Shown: piece by piece, positions 12,626-26,920 of the stretch | How positions within the stretch are numbered: position 1 is the first letter of the stretch | How the letters are laid out: the number at the start of each line of letters is the position of its first letter | Assembly (NCBI RefSeq): GCF_021018805.1 | Contig: NC_086266.1 | Span: 248,001 to 312,000, forward strand | Source of the DNA: Prinia subflava | Lineage: Eukaryota; Chordata; Aves; Passeriformes; Cisticolidae | Reading direction: 5' to 3' | DNA length: 64,000 bases | Notes under the pieces: generated by a model | What the model saw: only the letters and a program-made list of their open reading frames with translations | Database searches by the model: none | Told to the model about the DNA's origin: nothing | Program-made: the position numbers and the translations under genes

Positions 12626-13536
12626 TTAATGGTTAACGAATGAACATTTTTCTGAAAACTTTTTCCGTTCCAAATGGGCCTTGCTGGTCCCTGTTCAGCA
12701 GTAGTATGATTAGAAGTGCTGCTGTGCTGTATTGTATTGCAGCTGTACAGACTTTTTACAATGCCAGCACCTCACAGATCAGGCTCCCTTGCTGTCTGTG
12801 ATGCAGACCCCCTCCATGGAAAGAACCCAGGGTCACAAGAATTTTGCACTTTTCCTACAGAGTTTGAACAACAAAAAAATTCTTTTTCATGCCATGCCCA
12901 TGAAGCAGGCCGTGTTTACAAAGTGAAATACTTTCATTTTTGTTCAAAATGGTCATTGTTCAATCTCTATAAAGGATGGGAAATAACGAAGTCTTTTCCC
13001 CAATAAATACATGTGAAAAGAATCATCTTTGCATTTTCATTTTTTTCTGGTACAAGATGAGTTCCACAGGACAGGAGAATGGTTAATGGCTAAGAGCCTT
13101 TAGCTTAAGGGATATCAGCTTTAGTCCCAAGAAGCAATAACATGTGTTCCTCATTTCTGTTGTCATATAATAAGTCACAGACTTTTCAAATTGCTTCTGA
13201 AAGATTTTAACACTCTGTTAAGAAGCCACCATAATTTCTTACTGAAAAAGACCACACAGAGATTTCAGAGTTGTGGACTATATAGGAATAAAACATCCAG
13301 AATTCTTTGAATCAGATCTGAATCAAGTTTGGATACCAGGAAAAAATACACCTTAACATTCTGAGTTTTAGATAGGCCTGACATTTGTCATGTAGCTTCT
13401 CACAGAGCTCTCAAGGTGCTACTCAAAAAAGGAATGGTATTTTACAGACAGGTAATGTGATCCCATGTTAATTTTTAAAGAATAAAGAGAGATTAGTGGA
13501 TTATAGCAACACAGGACAAAACATGACCAAAAATAG

Positions 13537-14004
<468 letters not shown>

Positions 14005-14716
14005 TGATTTTCTGTTTTGTAGCTTGCTCTGAGCACTACAGCATCAGTATGTGGTCAAATACAATAAACTTGTATGTGATGAAGTAAAATGCCATTTGTT
14101 CCAGGACTGAGGAAACTTACCATGATTAAGGCTAATAAAATTTGCTTTGGAAAGAGTTTCACTAGTCACTCGAGAAATTTGACACTTTAGACTGGAAAAA
14201 TCATCCAAAAAAATAAGAGTTTCACTAGAACTTGTCTAGATGGCATGACTGTCAGACTAACTGAGATAATAATGAGAGTCAGGAGGAGACTTGCAGCCTC
14301 AAACTTGCCTTTATTTGCAGTTCTCAGTGTGTACGGTCTTTAGATAGACACAGTCTGAGCTTATTGGCTAATAAGCTAATCCCTTTTGAACACTTTGCTC
14401 ATAGTCTTACCATGACTAACCAAAATCCTGTTGTGAACCTCCAGCCTCTCCCAATGGCGTTAGGCTGGCCCTGTGTTGTGTCAGCCTTTCTGCCAGTGAG
14501 AAATCTGAATGAGATGACAGTGAAGGTCACTGTAGGATTACAAAATGTAGCACAGGGCAAGAAGATAAAGGACAGCCGTGTCTTTAGGATGGAGGAAGCA
14601 TCAGTACATATAGGTGGCTTGATAATGGGTTTAAATTGTTTGGGATAAACTTAAAACATCTTATCTTTTCTTCCTAGTTGCTGCAGTAGAACTAAGACTA
14701 ATGAAGATTATGGTAG

Positions 14717-14744
14717 GATGAGATGAGGTGAGATGAGTTGAGGT
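14717..14744 (+). repeat. Imperfect GATGA/GGTGA short tandem repeat
   Basis: About five degenerate pentamer units (GGATGAGATGAGGTGAGATG and continuing) lie in intron 3. This is a short, likely slippage-derived simple repeat. Confidence 0.7.
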
Positions 14745-16885
14745 TACATACAGAAAACTATCAAGAATTTGAGTAGCACTTGTCAGGAAAGTCACCTTTT
14801 GTACCTCATCCTGAGGATTATGTTTCATCGAAACCTTACTTTCAGTCTTCAGCTCTTTCTTCTCTTGCTTTGCTTTAAATCAGATGTTGTTCCACTGAAT
14901 TCAGTGAACTGAAGTAACACCTGTGTATGTGTGCAGAGGTAAACTTGCGGGTTTCATAATCTTATTGTGCTTGAAAGTGTGAAACACTTTTAATTATAAA
15001 AAAGTGGTATGGAGAACTATAATACTGGAGCTTTTGTTTATTAAAATTTTCATAATGTTAAGTAACATTTTGGTTTATATTTGCTAGAGAAATGCAGTTT
15101 TGTACAGATTGTTTGCTTTCCATCTGTCAGTGTAACAGGCATTTTTTCCTAAGTTATTTTGATTTGCCATGCCTTCTGTGCACAAAGACACTGGTTTCTG
15201 TCAGGTAGATCTTTTAAACAAAACCACACCAGGTGATTTCTGTGATTTGCATCAAGTCTTCATCTTTTCAGGTCATAGGTGTCATCACAGGCCAGGAAAG
15301 AGGGCAGCTGTGTTTGTGTAATGCTCCCTACTCAGTGGCAGCTCAGGTAGGACAGAGCTAGAGAGACATCACAGTTTTCTCGTGGTAACCAAACCCTTCA
15401 CTAAATCTGAAGTTCTTCTGTTGTTCAGTTTTGATTTAGTCTATCAGTAGGTATCTAGCAAGACCTAAAGCCAAATGAAAAAAAGGCTTTACAAATAGGA
15501 TTATTGTTGTGTAATTTTTTTTTTCATCGGCTAGCAGTGGCTAGATGATGGCTGAGGCAGGGAAGTGTTAATCTAATGCCCCAGGTTATTTGGCTAAGGA
15601 GAGTTGAAAATGTCTGCTTTAAAAGCAATTACATCTTTAATCCTTACTGCTACCAAAAGACAAACATTTGACCTGAATGTATTGGATAGGTAAGGATGCA
15701 GAAGGCCTCAAAATACAGATTCAGAAAATAGGACCAGTCCTATTTCTTTTAAATAAAAAACCTCGTGGTGTTCTGTTGCATAAAGAAATGCCAGGTGAAA
15801 AGAGGGGGAGGGGAAAAAAAGGTACAACTGGAAGCTTTTCAATGATCATGTGTAAGGCATCAAATTGCCTTAAAATGGGTTCAGTACAAGGCAATGAGGT
15901 CTGATTCCCTGCTTCTGCTGAAGACAAAAAACAACTGTGTTGAGTTCTGCTTTTACAAAATGAGGTTACTTACCTGTTGCTGTCAAAGGACAAGACACTC
16001 CTGTTCTGCTTTCCCTGGAGAATGAGATTGGAGATGATACAAGAACTGGTATGTAGAACCAGGCTCATTATAGCTTCCACAAAATTAAATTGATGGATTT
16101 TTATTTTTTTTAATTAAGTAAGAGTTGCACTGAAAGTTACTCTTATGTAGAATGTGACCTTTTTTTCCCCCCAAAACGTAGGGTAGGTTAATTTTTATGA
16201 AATCTAAAAGGACTATGTTTTAGTACTTGGTGGATTCCTAGGGATTTTAGAATGTTGGTTTCCAGTGGACTGACTCTCTCCTGAAAGCAGCAGTGAAGAA
16301 TGTAAACTAAGAGAGTGACCGAGTCCTGTTTTGAGCACCTTCCTTCAGCAGAGAGGTGCGAAAGAACTCCCCCTGACACATAGCTTGTTTCTTAGACTCT
16401 GTCTTGTCTTTCTGCATGTCAGGAAGTTTTATTTTATTATAAAGATCATTCTTCAATGAAGGGGAAAATAAAAATAGGGGTAGCAGCTACACCAGCATTA
16501 GTAAACCCTGAACTCAGCACCTGCTGTTTAGTCAAACATCACAAGAATCGATAGCTGAGCTGTTCATTAACGTGTTTATTCTTCAGAGCAGGGGAGTTGT
16601 CCCACTAGCTGAAAAACTGCTCTGAATCCCTCACATAAAGAAAAAAATAACTAACACTGACTTACAGTCTTCTCAGAATTAAACATGGGCTTAGTCCATT
16701 TTAAAATTTTAATACTTTTTTGCTAGTATGTTTATACCTGCTTAATTCTTCTCAGTTGCACCTGTGAGGTTGATGCGTTGAGTTGTGCTTACACTTTCAA
16801 AAGTGTGAAAGGTTTTAACATTTTATTCTGTAAATGTCAGTCTGTGGTGAAGAATAAAGCAACATACAAAGCTTGCTTGGGAGCC

Positions 16886-17045
16886 TATAAAATACCAAAA
16901 GTGACCAAAAAAGGGGCGGGTGCTGCAAACGTTGATTCTTCAGTTTTTTGGCTCGTAGCGGGAGCGTTTTGGGCGGCAGTCCAGGGCCGTGGGGGTGACA
17001 TGCAGACAATATCAATTGCTGGCGTTTATGTAACTGTAGGTAAGC
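16886..17045 (+). promoter_or_regulatory. Possible intragenic promoter / alternative first exon
   Basis: Directly visible are TATAAAAT at 16886-16893, GGGGCGGG at 16913-16920, 8 CpGs between 16917 and 17024 in an otherwise CpG-poor intron, an ATG at 17000, and a strong splice-donor match GTAG/GTAAGC with the break after 17039. The frame from this ATG reaches the donor in phase 1 with G as its last base. Joining to exon 4, which starts with GA, would give Gly followed by the normal GluA3 frame. The predicted N-terminus is about 13 residues, with no signal peptide. Phase agreement occurs by chance one time in three, and the GC box lies downstream rather than upstream of the TATA box. This is a hypothesis only. 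Confidence 0.2.
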
Positions 17046-17510
17046 TGTGTCACTCTCCTGTGCCACTTCTTTACATAGCGGGAAGTGCAAGACCTCCTGT
17101 GTCACAGGACTAGGCACCACAGCTCTCTGCATTTTAAGACTTATGTGCCCCAGTAACTGCCATGCAGAAATTCTGTTCTAGGCCAAAAACAACTTGCAGC
17201 ATGGCCGCAAAATGAGGCATCTTTTGCACGACTTTGCTTGAAAGGGCACGGTGTAGTTTCAGGTTTTCATGCTCTGCTACAACAGAGAACACACACAGTG
17301 TAAAATCCTTATGATAGACTATCCATTATTTAGATTTAAAGAACAATCATACTTACGTACTTACATGCAATAGGAAAATGATCTGTTTCTTTCACTTTTG
17401 GGCATGAGTGATTTTACCATCTTGTAATACCTAGAATTTGTATTTATATAGGGTTGAAAGTCATAGATACTGCAAAGAGATGTTTGTATAAAATATAAGT
17501 AATTTAACCT

Positions 17511-17580
17511 CACAAGGACGCAAACCTTGACACACTTATTTAGGACACAAGGAGGCAAACCTTGACATACTTATTTAAGG
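17511..17580 (+). repeat. 35-bp tandem duplication (2 copies)
   Basis: Two adjacent 35-bp units at 17511-17545 and 17546-17580 share CACAAGGA, GCAAACCTTGACA and ACTTATTTA, with a few substitutions. This is a local duplication within intron 3. Confidence 0.9.
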
Positions 17581-20500
17581 CACATTGTTTCATTGCTTTC
17601 AACAGTATAATGTATGAACCAAAGCTCTATTCAGGAAACAAGCCAGGACCTTAACTGAAATATGTCAGGATTAGTTTACTGTTTGATTTTACTGCCTAAA
17701 TATGTTTGAAAATAATCTGAATCTGAACAGTTAAATCTAGCTTTTGATGATCACTTTCCATTTATTTCTTCTGAAGTCTCTGAAGTCTCATACTGACTCC
17801 TTTTATCTTGGTCTCTGTGGTACACAGATACAGAAGAAAGCCCTTTCACTGATTGTTGCCCAAACAAACACTGAGACCCTGCCTGGGAGAAGGGATGTTG
17901 GCTGGTTTTTAGGTGGACTGAGAGCCTTAAGCATTTTTCTCCTCATCTTTCCCATTAGCTGCTATTTGTTTAGCTTACCCCTGGTAATCACTTAAACCAC
18001 TTTTCTAGCTTATGAACAAGAGGAATGAATCACTTTGAAAGTCATCCAGCATGAGATGTATCATGACCAACAGCACAGAGTTCATGGGGGTGTTCTGTAT
18101 GGCAGTTTTGTGCCTCTGTACAGCAGTTGTGTACACACAGTGGGCTCAGTTTGATGTTGAGGTGCCTGGGCCCAATGCCCGAGCACCCCTCGAAGCTGTT
18201 GGAACTCACACTACTGTCAGCGTTCTCCTCCTTGCAATTCAGAGTAGGACAGCACTGTGAGCCTGCATTTCAGGAGATATGTAAGATATGGTAGTACAGT
18301 GGGATGAAAAACAGCTCCATAAAGCGATTAAGTATTAAGCGCTAAAGAAAAAAAGTTAAAAGTTCCTGACATGAATTTTATACTCAGTAACAAGTAATTA
18401 TTCATTTCTTCAAGTCTAGATGCATAGCTTTTCCTGGCCACCTCTTTTGCTTTGATTCATGATGCAAAGAATCACTGGGAGGGAAAGGTGACCTGAGGTT
18501 TTATTCCTCCTCAGCCTGAGCTCATCGTGTTCACAGACTGTTGCTTTGCACTTACAAGTATTTCTGATTTTACCTTGGTTGTCAGCAGCCCAAGGAAACA
18601 ATTCAGCAGTCAATGATTTGCACAGCTTAGCAGCATTATTCAGGGCCCCTCTTCAGTTTGCTAAACTGAACAGAGTTGTCATCTCTTACAGCAGCACAGT
18701 ATCCCCTTTAATGCTGCAGTGTTTCTCCTGCAGCAGTTGGGGCCAGGTTCCTCAGGCACAGCTCCATGGTGCAGGTTAGCCCTGGAGTCCGTCTGTGCTC
18801 CTTGCAGGTGAGTGGGATGGAGCCTAGGTAAGGTGCTTGTGCCAAGGTAGGAGCTTGGTGAGCAGTGTGACACACCTGAAAGTGATTTCATGAGGCAGAG
18901 CTGTGATTCCTGCAAACACAGCTCAGGCGTGTCCCGTGCCCAGCACAGTGGCTGGAGCTGGAGCTGGCAGTGCTTGGGAAGCTGTGAGCGTCCCAGAGCT
19001 GTGCTGGCACATACCAGCAGCAGTCTGGAAAGGTGAGCACAACCAAGAAGTGGTTGGTAAGGTTTCTTAGGAGCTTCTGATGTGTTGTTTGCTTAGGGGA
19101 TATTTTTGTCAATGCTGATAATAATAATTACATGCAGTGAATTGCCAGGGCTGTGCACATAGCAGGTGTAAGAAGACTACTCTCATTTGCATAAAGTATT
19201 AATATCTTTATAAGGTTTCTTCCATTATTTATGAAGTTATGAGCTATTTCTCCACTCTGTATTCAAGTTCAAAAGAGCAGTAATTCATTATTGGTAACTC
19301 ATCTTTTGATAATCTGCCCAACTGTGCTTGAGAATGGATTATAAAGGAGCAGGACCACTCTGCCAGTGCACTGAACCCTCCTGCCAGGGCCTAGGGCACA
19401 TCCAAGTTGCTTTGTTCAGTTGGGGCACTTTTTAATTAGCACCTATGTGTTGTGAACATTTAACTGAGGCTTCTTTGCTCTTTGCAAAGTAAAAGACACT
19501 TGTGGCTGCTCTGTCTCAGCCTAGTTTGGTGCAAAGCCCTTTTGCTCCTTTCCTGTTCCTGTGGCGTGGTGTACAAAGCAGTCTAAGCACAGTGGCTCTG
19601 GGCTGTTCTGAAGTGTCTACATCTCATAGTCATAGCTAAGAGGACTTTTCCAGAGAGGAAAATGCATGACAATGGTCATTAAATATTTTCCAAGGGTACG
19701 TTAGAATATTTTAGACACTCAGAAGCCATTAAATAAATAAGGCAAATAATGCAGACACCTTCAGGTGTCCTTTTGAGTAAAAGTATTTCATGTCAGTCAC
19801 TCTGAGGGCATAATACCGTAATTTTAGTAGCTATATATGGCTTTGTAAATTCATACTATGATCCCCTTGGTGATATAAAAATAATGATGTAGTCTCAGAA
19901 TTACCATGGGGAAAGCATTTGTTAAAACTCTTGGGTGCCTTCAATTAGAGTAGAGTAGTTAATACAGAAGTATGTGTGGTTCTAATGGATGAATGCATCA
20001 AATAAACTAAAATGTTCGATGGAGGTGTGATACAAACAATATCTTTCCTCTATTTAATATAATTTTCAGTTACATTATGTCCTGCTGAGCCATTTAAAAT
20101 ATTTGAAAGAATCCATAATTGTCACTCATTTTTACAAAATGTCAGAGTAATATACTACCTTGACCTCAGTCTATGTGCATAAATTCATCAAAAATTAATT
20201 TGATGAGTTTAAGTCAGAATTGCAGTATGAAATCCTTTCAGTGCAATTTATTTATTTTGGCAGCATCATATACACATAACACCATCGTAGACTGGATTCT
20301 GTCATGGTCTGCTGCTACCACTGAAGATACTGTAAATGTGTTTCTAGATCAAAGAGTGCTATTTGCTGCAATCTTAGTTCTTTCTGGCTTTTTTCCCCCT
20401 GCTTAGAAAAGGAGATATTATGATTTTAGGAGCCAATATTAGTCTACAGTTTGTGTAGTTTAGCACATCTTTTATTAGCAAGATAAGGCTTTATTCTTCT

Positions 20501-20937
20501 TCAAGGGGAATGAAAAAGAAAAAAGCAACAAAAATGCGGATATGAAAAATAAAGGAGCTGGTCTCCTGACATTGTTTGTCTGAGCCAGATCAGCCTTTCA
20601 GCTGACTGTGGTGTCAGGGATTGCTCTGTGGATAGAACTGCCCATTGCTCAGTGGTGCTGGCGTTATCGATCAGCTGCGTTTGTCCATGAACTGACAGTG
20701 ATAATCTCAAATTAGATCAAGTTTTTATTAAAGGAAGGAAATCAAATTATGCCTGACTGTAGACAAATAATAACGAGTTATATAAACACATAATTATTGC
20801 AGTGCCATCATTTTGCAGAGATTTCTTCAAAGTGAAGCCCCAAAGCCCCCTGGATTTTTTCCTGCCATTTATTTGTTCCACAGTTCTCTGGGTAGGCCTG
20901 TGGATTTTTAATGGCTTTGTAACACTTGCCATAAAGA

Positions 20938-20996
20938 GGTGGAGAGGTGGGGGTGGGAGTGGAGAGCTGAACTTCCCTTTGAAAGGGGAGGTGTTC
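20938..20996 (+). repeat. Purine-rich G-run tract
   Basis: This tract contains runs such as GGTGG, GGTGGGGGTGGGAGTGG and, further on, AAAGGGGAGG. The first 25 bp have enough closely spaced G-runs for a weak G-quadruplex, mostly of two tetrads. No coding role is seen. Confidence 0.5.
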
Positions 20997-23900
20997 GAGG
21001 GGGAATACAAGGATGCATAAGTTATTGCAGCCTCAAGGCAGCAGTAATTTATGCACTGACAGTTTGAGTTTCATGCTATGCTATTTTAAAAAGCCTTACA
21101 ATGAACTGTCTCTGTTACACAAGTGTCTGTGGTGGTTTAAGAGATATTCCACATCATGGAGACAGCTTGAAGAAAAACTTTTGGAGCGCATTCATCACAA
21201 TGTTGTAGTTGTCCTGTTTCAGTAAGAAAAAAAGAGTGATAAAAAAGCAGACTTATTTTCCACATCTTAACATGGGTTTGGGTGCCCTGAAGCATTTTGC
21301 AGGGTTGTGTCATCGCTTATTTGTCTGCTTTTAGATACGTTGATGCAAGTGAAAATTGTGTGCGTCTGTATTGTTTTAGTGTAGTTATAATTGTAGTTGT
21401 CCTCTCTGGAACCACTTAGCTACACTTTTCAAAGAAAACAACAAAATGGATGTGAATGGCAGACATTTAATAGTGACTCGTTTGGTTTTCATGTTTTCCT
21501 TACGCTTCAAATCAGAGGAGGGTGTAACAGCACACAGCATTCATAACATGTAAGACATAACAATGCTTCCCTTTTGACATGACCATGTAGTAACATCTCT
21601 GTATTAAAGCACCATTTCCTTATAGGAAAGTGTTCAGCTTGGCTGTTTGATTATGAATTCTCAATTACATAGCAGTAATTTTTGTTATTTTAACAAATTA
21701 TTGTGAAACTACACATCTGGAGGCATAAATAAAAACAGTGACTTCAAATTTTTGAAGTGTATAGAACTACACTGAACTTTCATTAATAAAATAACATACT
21801 GAGAGTAAGCAGCTGTAGACCATTACAGTTTACATTCAGTTTAGGTAACCTCTGGGTTGACCTTCAAAAACTGGCCACAGTAGGCAATGTAAACACACCA
21901 TTGTCTGTCTCACAGTGAATTTTAGATGCCAGCTGCGTCCTCATAACATTTGATTTGGCCTCCTATGAAAATTACGGATAAAAAGATAGTGTGAGCAATG
22001 ATGTTATTTGTTCTTAAGTTTTAAGTGCTATCCATTTTGCATAGATATCTTCCTGCTTTATGGGATATTAATTTGCGTTTTTCTGCAGATAGTATTTCTG
22101 TGACTTTAGTGACCTCCCTCTGACTCAAAAGCTGGGTTTTGTCAAAATGTTTTTAACATTAAAACTTTTACTGCAGGGAATTCAGACTGCTACTGGATGT
22201 AACAAAGTCAGCTCAGTTGTGTAAAAATCAGCATATGCCTCAGAGCACAGCAAAAGCCATTCATTGCATTTCTTTGAAGTGAAGCTATGCAGATTTGCCC
22301 AGGTGAAGATTTGACCTAATGTGTTTAAAAATAATTTCTTTATGTGTCCATTTCAAACAACAGAATTTTAACACAAAGATAAGAATTTGTACAAAACAAG
22401 TCTTATAAAAGATGAAAAAAATCTGCCATTTTTTGATATTCAAATGTGCTCTTTTTTCTAAATCCAGGATAGGTAATCTTTGGTACTCCACATGAATAAT
22501 GGATGCTATTTAAAATGTTTGCTTAAGAACAATGAGTTCATTGTATCAATAATGAGAAGTTCTGCTGTGGACCACTTTGTAATATTTTGATTGTCATGAT
22601 TTATACCACTGGAGGTCAGATGGTAGAACTTCACTTAATTACTGTGTTTAACCTACAGTCATTACTGAAGGTGGGGAGGGAATACATTTTTGCTCAGTTC
22701 TGCAACGCCTGTCACGATGGGGGTTCTTGAGGGCTGCTTTAAACAAACAATTGCAGATTATTACAGCAGAGTGGAGGGAAACAGGGAGGCTTCAGTGGAC
22801 ATTTGAAATTGAGAATTAGCTTCAGTTTTCACTTGATGTATGTTTATGGGAGTTACAGTAAGAAGTGGCCTCAGTTGTCACACAGAGACCACAGTCTAGA
22901 AGCAATAAAAGCAGAAATTGCTGTGTCACAAGGGAAACTGGTTTTCTAGACACTAATAAAAATGGTGTTCTAATGATTTCTCTGTGATCCCTCAGGGATT
23001 TTTACAGACATATTTGTTAAACCTGAAAGCTGTTGTATTTCCCTAGTTTTAGGGTTTTTTTAATGGCTGTCCTGTACAGAATATTCCTTGGTGCAGTGTC
23101 TTCTTCTCAAGGTACTATTCACATTCTTTTCTCATTTCCTTTCTAGGAATTTATACTTTATTCTGTGATAACATAGCACTAGGCTCTTCAACATAAGTAA
23201 AAAATGTATATTTTCTTTCCTGCCTGGCAGAATTAAAGCTTAGAAAGAATAAGTTAAAGTCAAGTGGAACCTGAGAAGGAGTGGGAAATGTTGAGTGAAA
23301 CAGAAATTGCAAAATTCATTTTGTACCAAGCTGAAAAATGTTCATTTCTCTGCAAGAAATCTGGTCCATGCTATTTCAAGCCTAACTTTTAGTTTAATCT
23401 TTGTTCAGTTTTGAAAGTATGCATGACTAACTTCCATTTCAAAAAACATTTCCCTTCTTTTTTTTTCAGTTTGAGTTTGGCCTGCATTAATTTATCATTG
23501 TGGTCCCTTTCTCTCCTAAAGGTCTATTCTTCTAGTGAATGTAATGTCAATTGAAAAAAAATTCACCAGCTTTGTTACTGAGTTAAGGAAGCTGGAATTG
23601 CTGATGGGAGATTTCCATAAACACTAGGTGAAGTTATAAGCCCACATATGTGTGCAGGGTATCAAAAATTTGAGAGTGGCCACTGACCACACTTTTCAGA
23701 GGAAACAAAAAAAAGGCATTATCTAATTCAAGCCTAGAACATCTGTACATTAATAATTAGTAAGGTTAGGTGGAAATTTCTTATTGAAGTCAACTCCATT
23801 TGCTTGCAGGCGTGACCGACCTGGTTTTAACTTGTATTTCATACCTGCACAGAGATAACTACAGTGGCAGGAAGTGTCAAGGAAATCTTACTTAGTTTCC

Positions 23901-24185
23901 TTGGGGGTAAAAAATAGAAGTAGACGAGAAGCGTCACCCTATTGCAGGAGGGCAGTGATGGAATGAGAACCTTTCAGTTTAAAGTATTGATTTGCACAAA
24001 ACACAACTTTTCACTCTTAATACCAGGGACCTGCATTGTGCTGTGAAATCTTGCTTTGCTTGAATGACTGCAGTAATGGTAAACTGGGAGATCAGAATTA
24101 TCAGTGCTCGGGCCTCTTGCTGTGTATGCCAGTTACTGTATGTTTTCTCCTTTGGATTAGATAATGCCAAAGTTCTTGCATACTT

Positions 24186-24216
24186 TAGTTTGCTAACCAT
24201 TGTAGTTTGCTAACCA
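24186..24216 (+). repeat. 17-bp tandem duplication
   Basis: The word TAGTTTGCTAACCAT occurs twice in tandem, separated by TG. It is a small slippage-type duplication in intron 3. Confidence 0.85.
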
Positions 24217-26908
24217 TGCAATCAGATTTGTGAGGCTTTGTATTCATGGAAGAGTAGTCATGCATCAGTATAATATCAAAGCAAATGGAATAAAAGAGTT
24301 CTTTTGTTTCACTGAATATCAGATTGAATATTCAAATAACATACAAGTATTTTAAATAATAATAAACACTCAGCAGCATAATTGTGTGTAAAACCCAACA
24401 TAATTGGAGTCCTGAGCCTGTCTGGTCTCAAGGATGTATTTGATACAGCTGCCTAATTTTACAAAGCAATTCTGAGAAAACATTAAGAACAATTTAGTTT
24501 GAACCTGTGAAAACAGGGAGTATGTGGCTTGCATGCAACCCCTTCCTTGTAATACTTAATCTACTGCTCTGCAGCCTTAGAGGGGAACTTTCTGTCTTCC
24601 TTTTCTTCTTCAAGCTAACAACTGATAGTTTGTCTCAGATATATATACATCCCATTTAGTCAGACAGTCCTTATCTGTGCGCTTGTTGAACACGTTGCAG
24701 TGAAATAACTAATTAACAGCATATTCTATAGAGAATTCTGTGCCACTTTTTAAGCAGGCCACAGAGTAGGTATCCTGAGATGCAGATATCCTATTTTGGT
24801 GATTTCCAAAGGCACACAGGACAGGTCTTTCAGAGGTATTTAGGGTTTCAACACACAGAGAATGACATTGTGAAAAGCACGTCAGTGAGAGCTGTGTGTG
24901 GCTGTCACTGAAGGCAGTGGAATGCAGATACCTCGCCTGCTGAGGTTCTTCAACATCTTAATTCCCTCTGAAAACCTGCTCCCACCATCCTACCCAAGTC
25001 ACTTTGGGAAATGAAAGACAGGTATCTGTGCAAATGTTACCTCTGCTGTACTGTGAAGTGAGCCTGTTTCTGACAGAATCATAGGCAAAAGTTGTTTCAA
25101 ATTAGTTGTTTCAAATTCTCTGGTGATTGCCATTTCTAGATCATTTATCAGAATCTTTACTATTTACCACATACACATGCAAGAACAAGACTTTTTTCTG
25201 CATTTATTTATAATGTAAAACTAAGAAGCACAGTTTTACATATTCAGATTTTACTGTAGTGTCATGGATAGGTACGAGTCTGTACTTCAGCAGCAGCTAA
25301 CAAAGATCTAGAGGACATGAATTCATGAAGAATGCATGACCTTTCGCTGATACCATTCCATGTTCATGGTGATCCAGCAGTGTGCACTTCCATTATGCTG
25401 ATTTTTGGACAAATTTTGAGGACATATGCGTGTCTGTCACAAGGTTCTTCGTATGCAGGACCAGGTTTTGCCCAAGGTGATCGTAAGGCAAGGTTCAGCT
25501 TCTGCTGAAGTTGCCTTTGAAGTCATACAGGTTACCAGAGTCCCATTTCTCTGAAGGCTGTCATACTAGTATTTCTAATTGTCAATTATCAGAGCAGTAA
25601 ATTAGAAAAATTCCGCCCATGCCTAAGCACCAGTACTTTTTTTCTTATCTTTTTGTAAGTATCTTGTGCTGTAGAAAAGTCTGGATCTGAAGCCCAGACC
25701 TTGCTGATTTGTAGAGCCAACTCCAGGAATGCCTCTCTGCTTCCTTCCCCAGGTGAGCACATGGAAACTTGGAGAGGTGAAGCCAGAGCTGAATGTTTGA
25801 ATCACATCCCTGTCTCTGTTTAGTGAATCCTTATACTGAAATGTTTGCACGTTTCTGTATAATCCGTATGAGCTGCCTTCCTGAGCTAAATCAGGAACAG
25901 CATGTGCCATAACTGACCAGAGATCTGACACATCTGGGGCCTCTTCCCCCATCTGAGCTTACTGTCTCCAACCCCTGGGTTCAGAAGGCACAAAACACAG
26001 CAGGCAAAAAAATATTCTGTGTGTTAGGAGAAGAGGGGTATCTTATGCTGAATTTCTGATTTTTGGTGCAATGAAAAAGACTTCTAATAACCAAATGGTT
26101 GCTACATGGTTGCAGCCTACAAGGTTGCAATAGCCTGCAAGGTTGAATAATAAAAGCAAGGCGTTGTTTGCCCTTGAGGGGGATTTCCTGACTGGCAGGC
26201 AGGGGGAAGTCTCTAACGTGCAGGTGACATGAGCCTGTTGTGTGTCACCACCCTGCAGAATAAAGCAGGTTCTTTTGGAGACACAGAGCGTTGTGCTGCA
26301 GGCAGGGAGGGAGGAGGTCACTGATACAGAGCACGGCGCTGCTCCATCCTCGTTCTGCCCTCACCTGGGGGAAGAGTTCTGAAAGGGAACTTGTTACCCT
26401 CAGGCTTTCTCTGGGTCAGGTGTTGGCTATCGATGCCATGTGAATTCTCCAGTAACTTTGGAAATTGTCATCCTGTGCCATCACTGCAGGGGGAATCAGT
26501 ATAAAGCAGATCAGATCATGCTTTCAGTGCTCTGGTCCGTGCAGATGAACTGCATTTGTATATTCAAGCTCAGTTCAGACCAAATCAGTATTACCAAGTA
26601 TTAGGGATATACAGACCAGTTTAGAATCCATGTGAGGCCTTGTACTTAACAAATACATCATTGTAATGAAGAGAAGTATGCTGAAAAAATATAGGAAATA
26701 GTGATATATAAAACCTCCGTCATGCCAGCTATTGGCAAAAACAAGGCAGAAATAGCCAGTTGAGTGACAAAAATGAAATACATATGCAGACTGTGAATAT
26801 GGATCCATAAATTATCATTTATATTACCATAAAAACTCATTAAAATTTCAGAATATTTTGAAGCTTGGTAGTCACCCTTTGATTGCTTTTTTTTAGCTGC
26901 CTTTTTTT

Positions 26909-26920
26909 GTGTGTGTGTGT
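26909..26920 (+). repeat. (GT)6 microsatellite
   Basis: A short GT dinucleotide run directly follows a T-run in intron 3. Confidence 0.85.

Noticed and set aside
13381..13460. A short stretch resembling a MIR/L2-type ancient repeat (TTTTACAGACAGG context).
   Set aside because: The resemblance is limited to a dozen or so bases and cannot be separated from chance without a repeat-library comparison.
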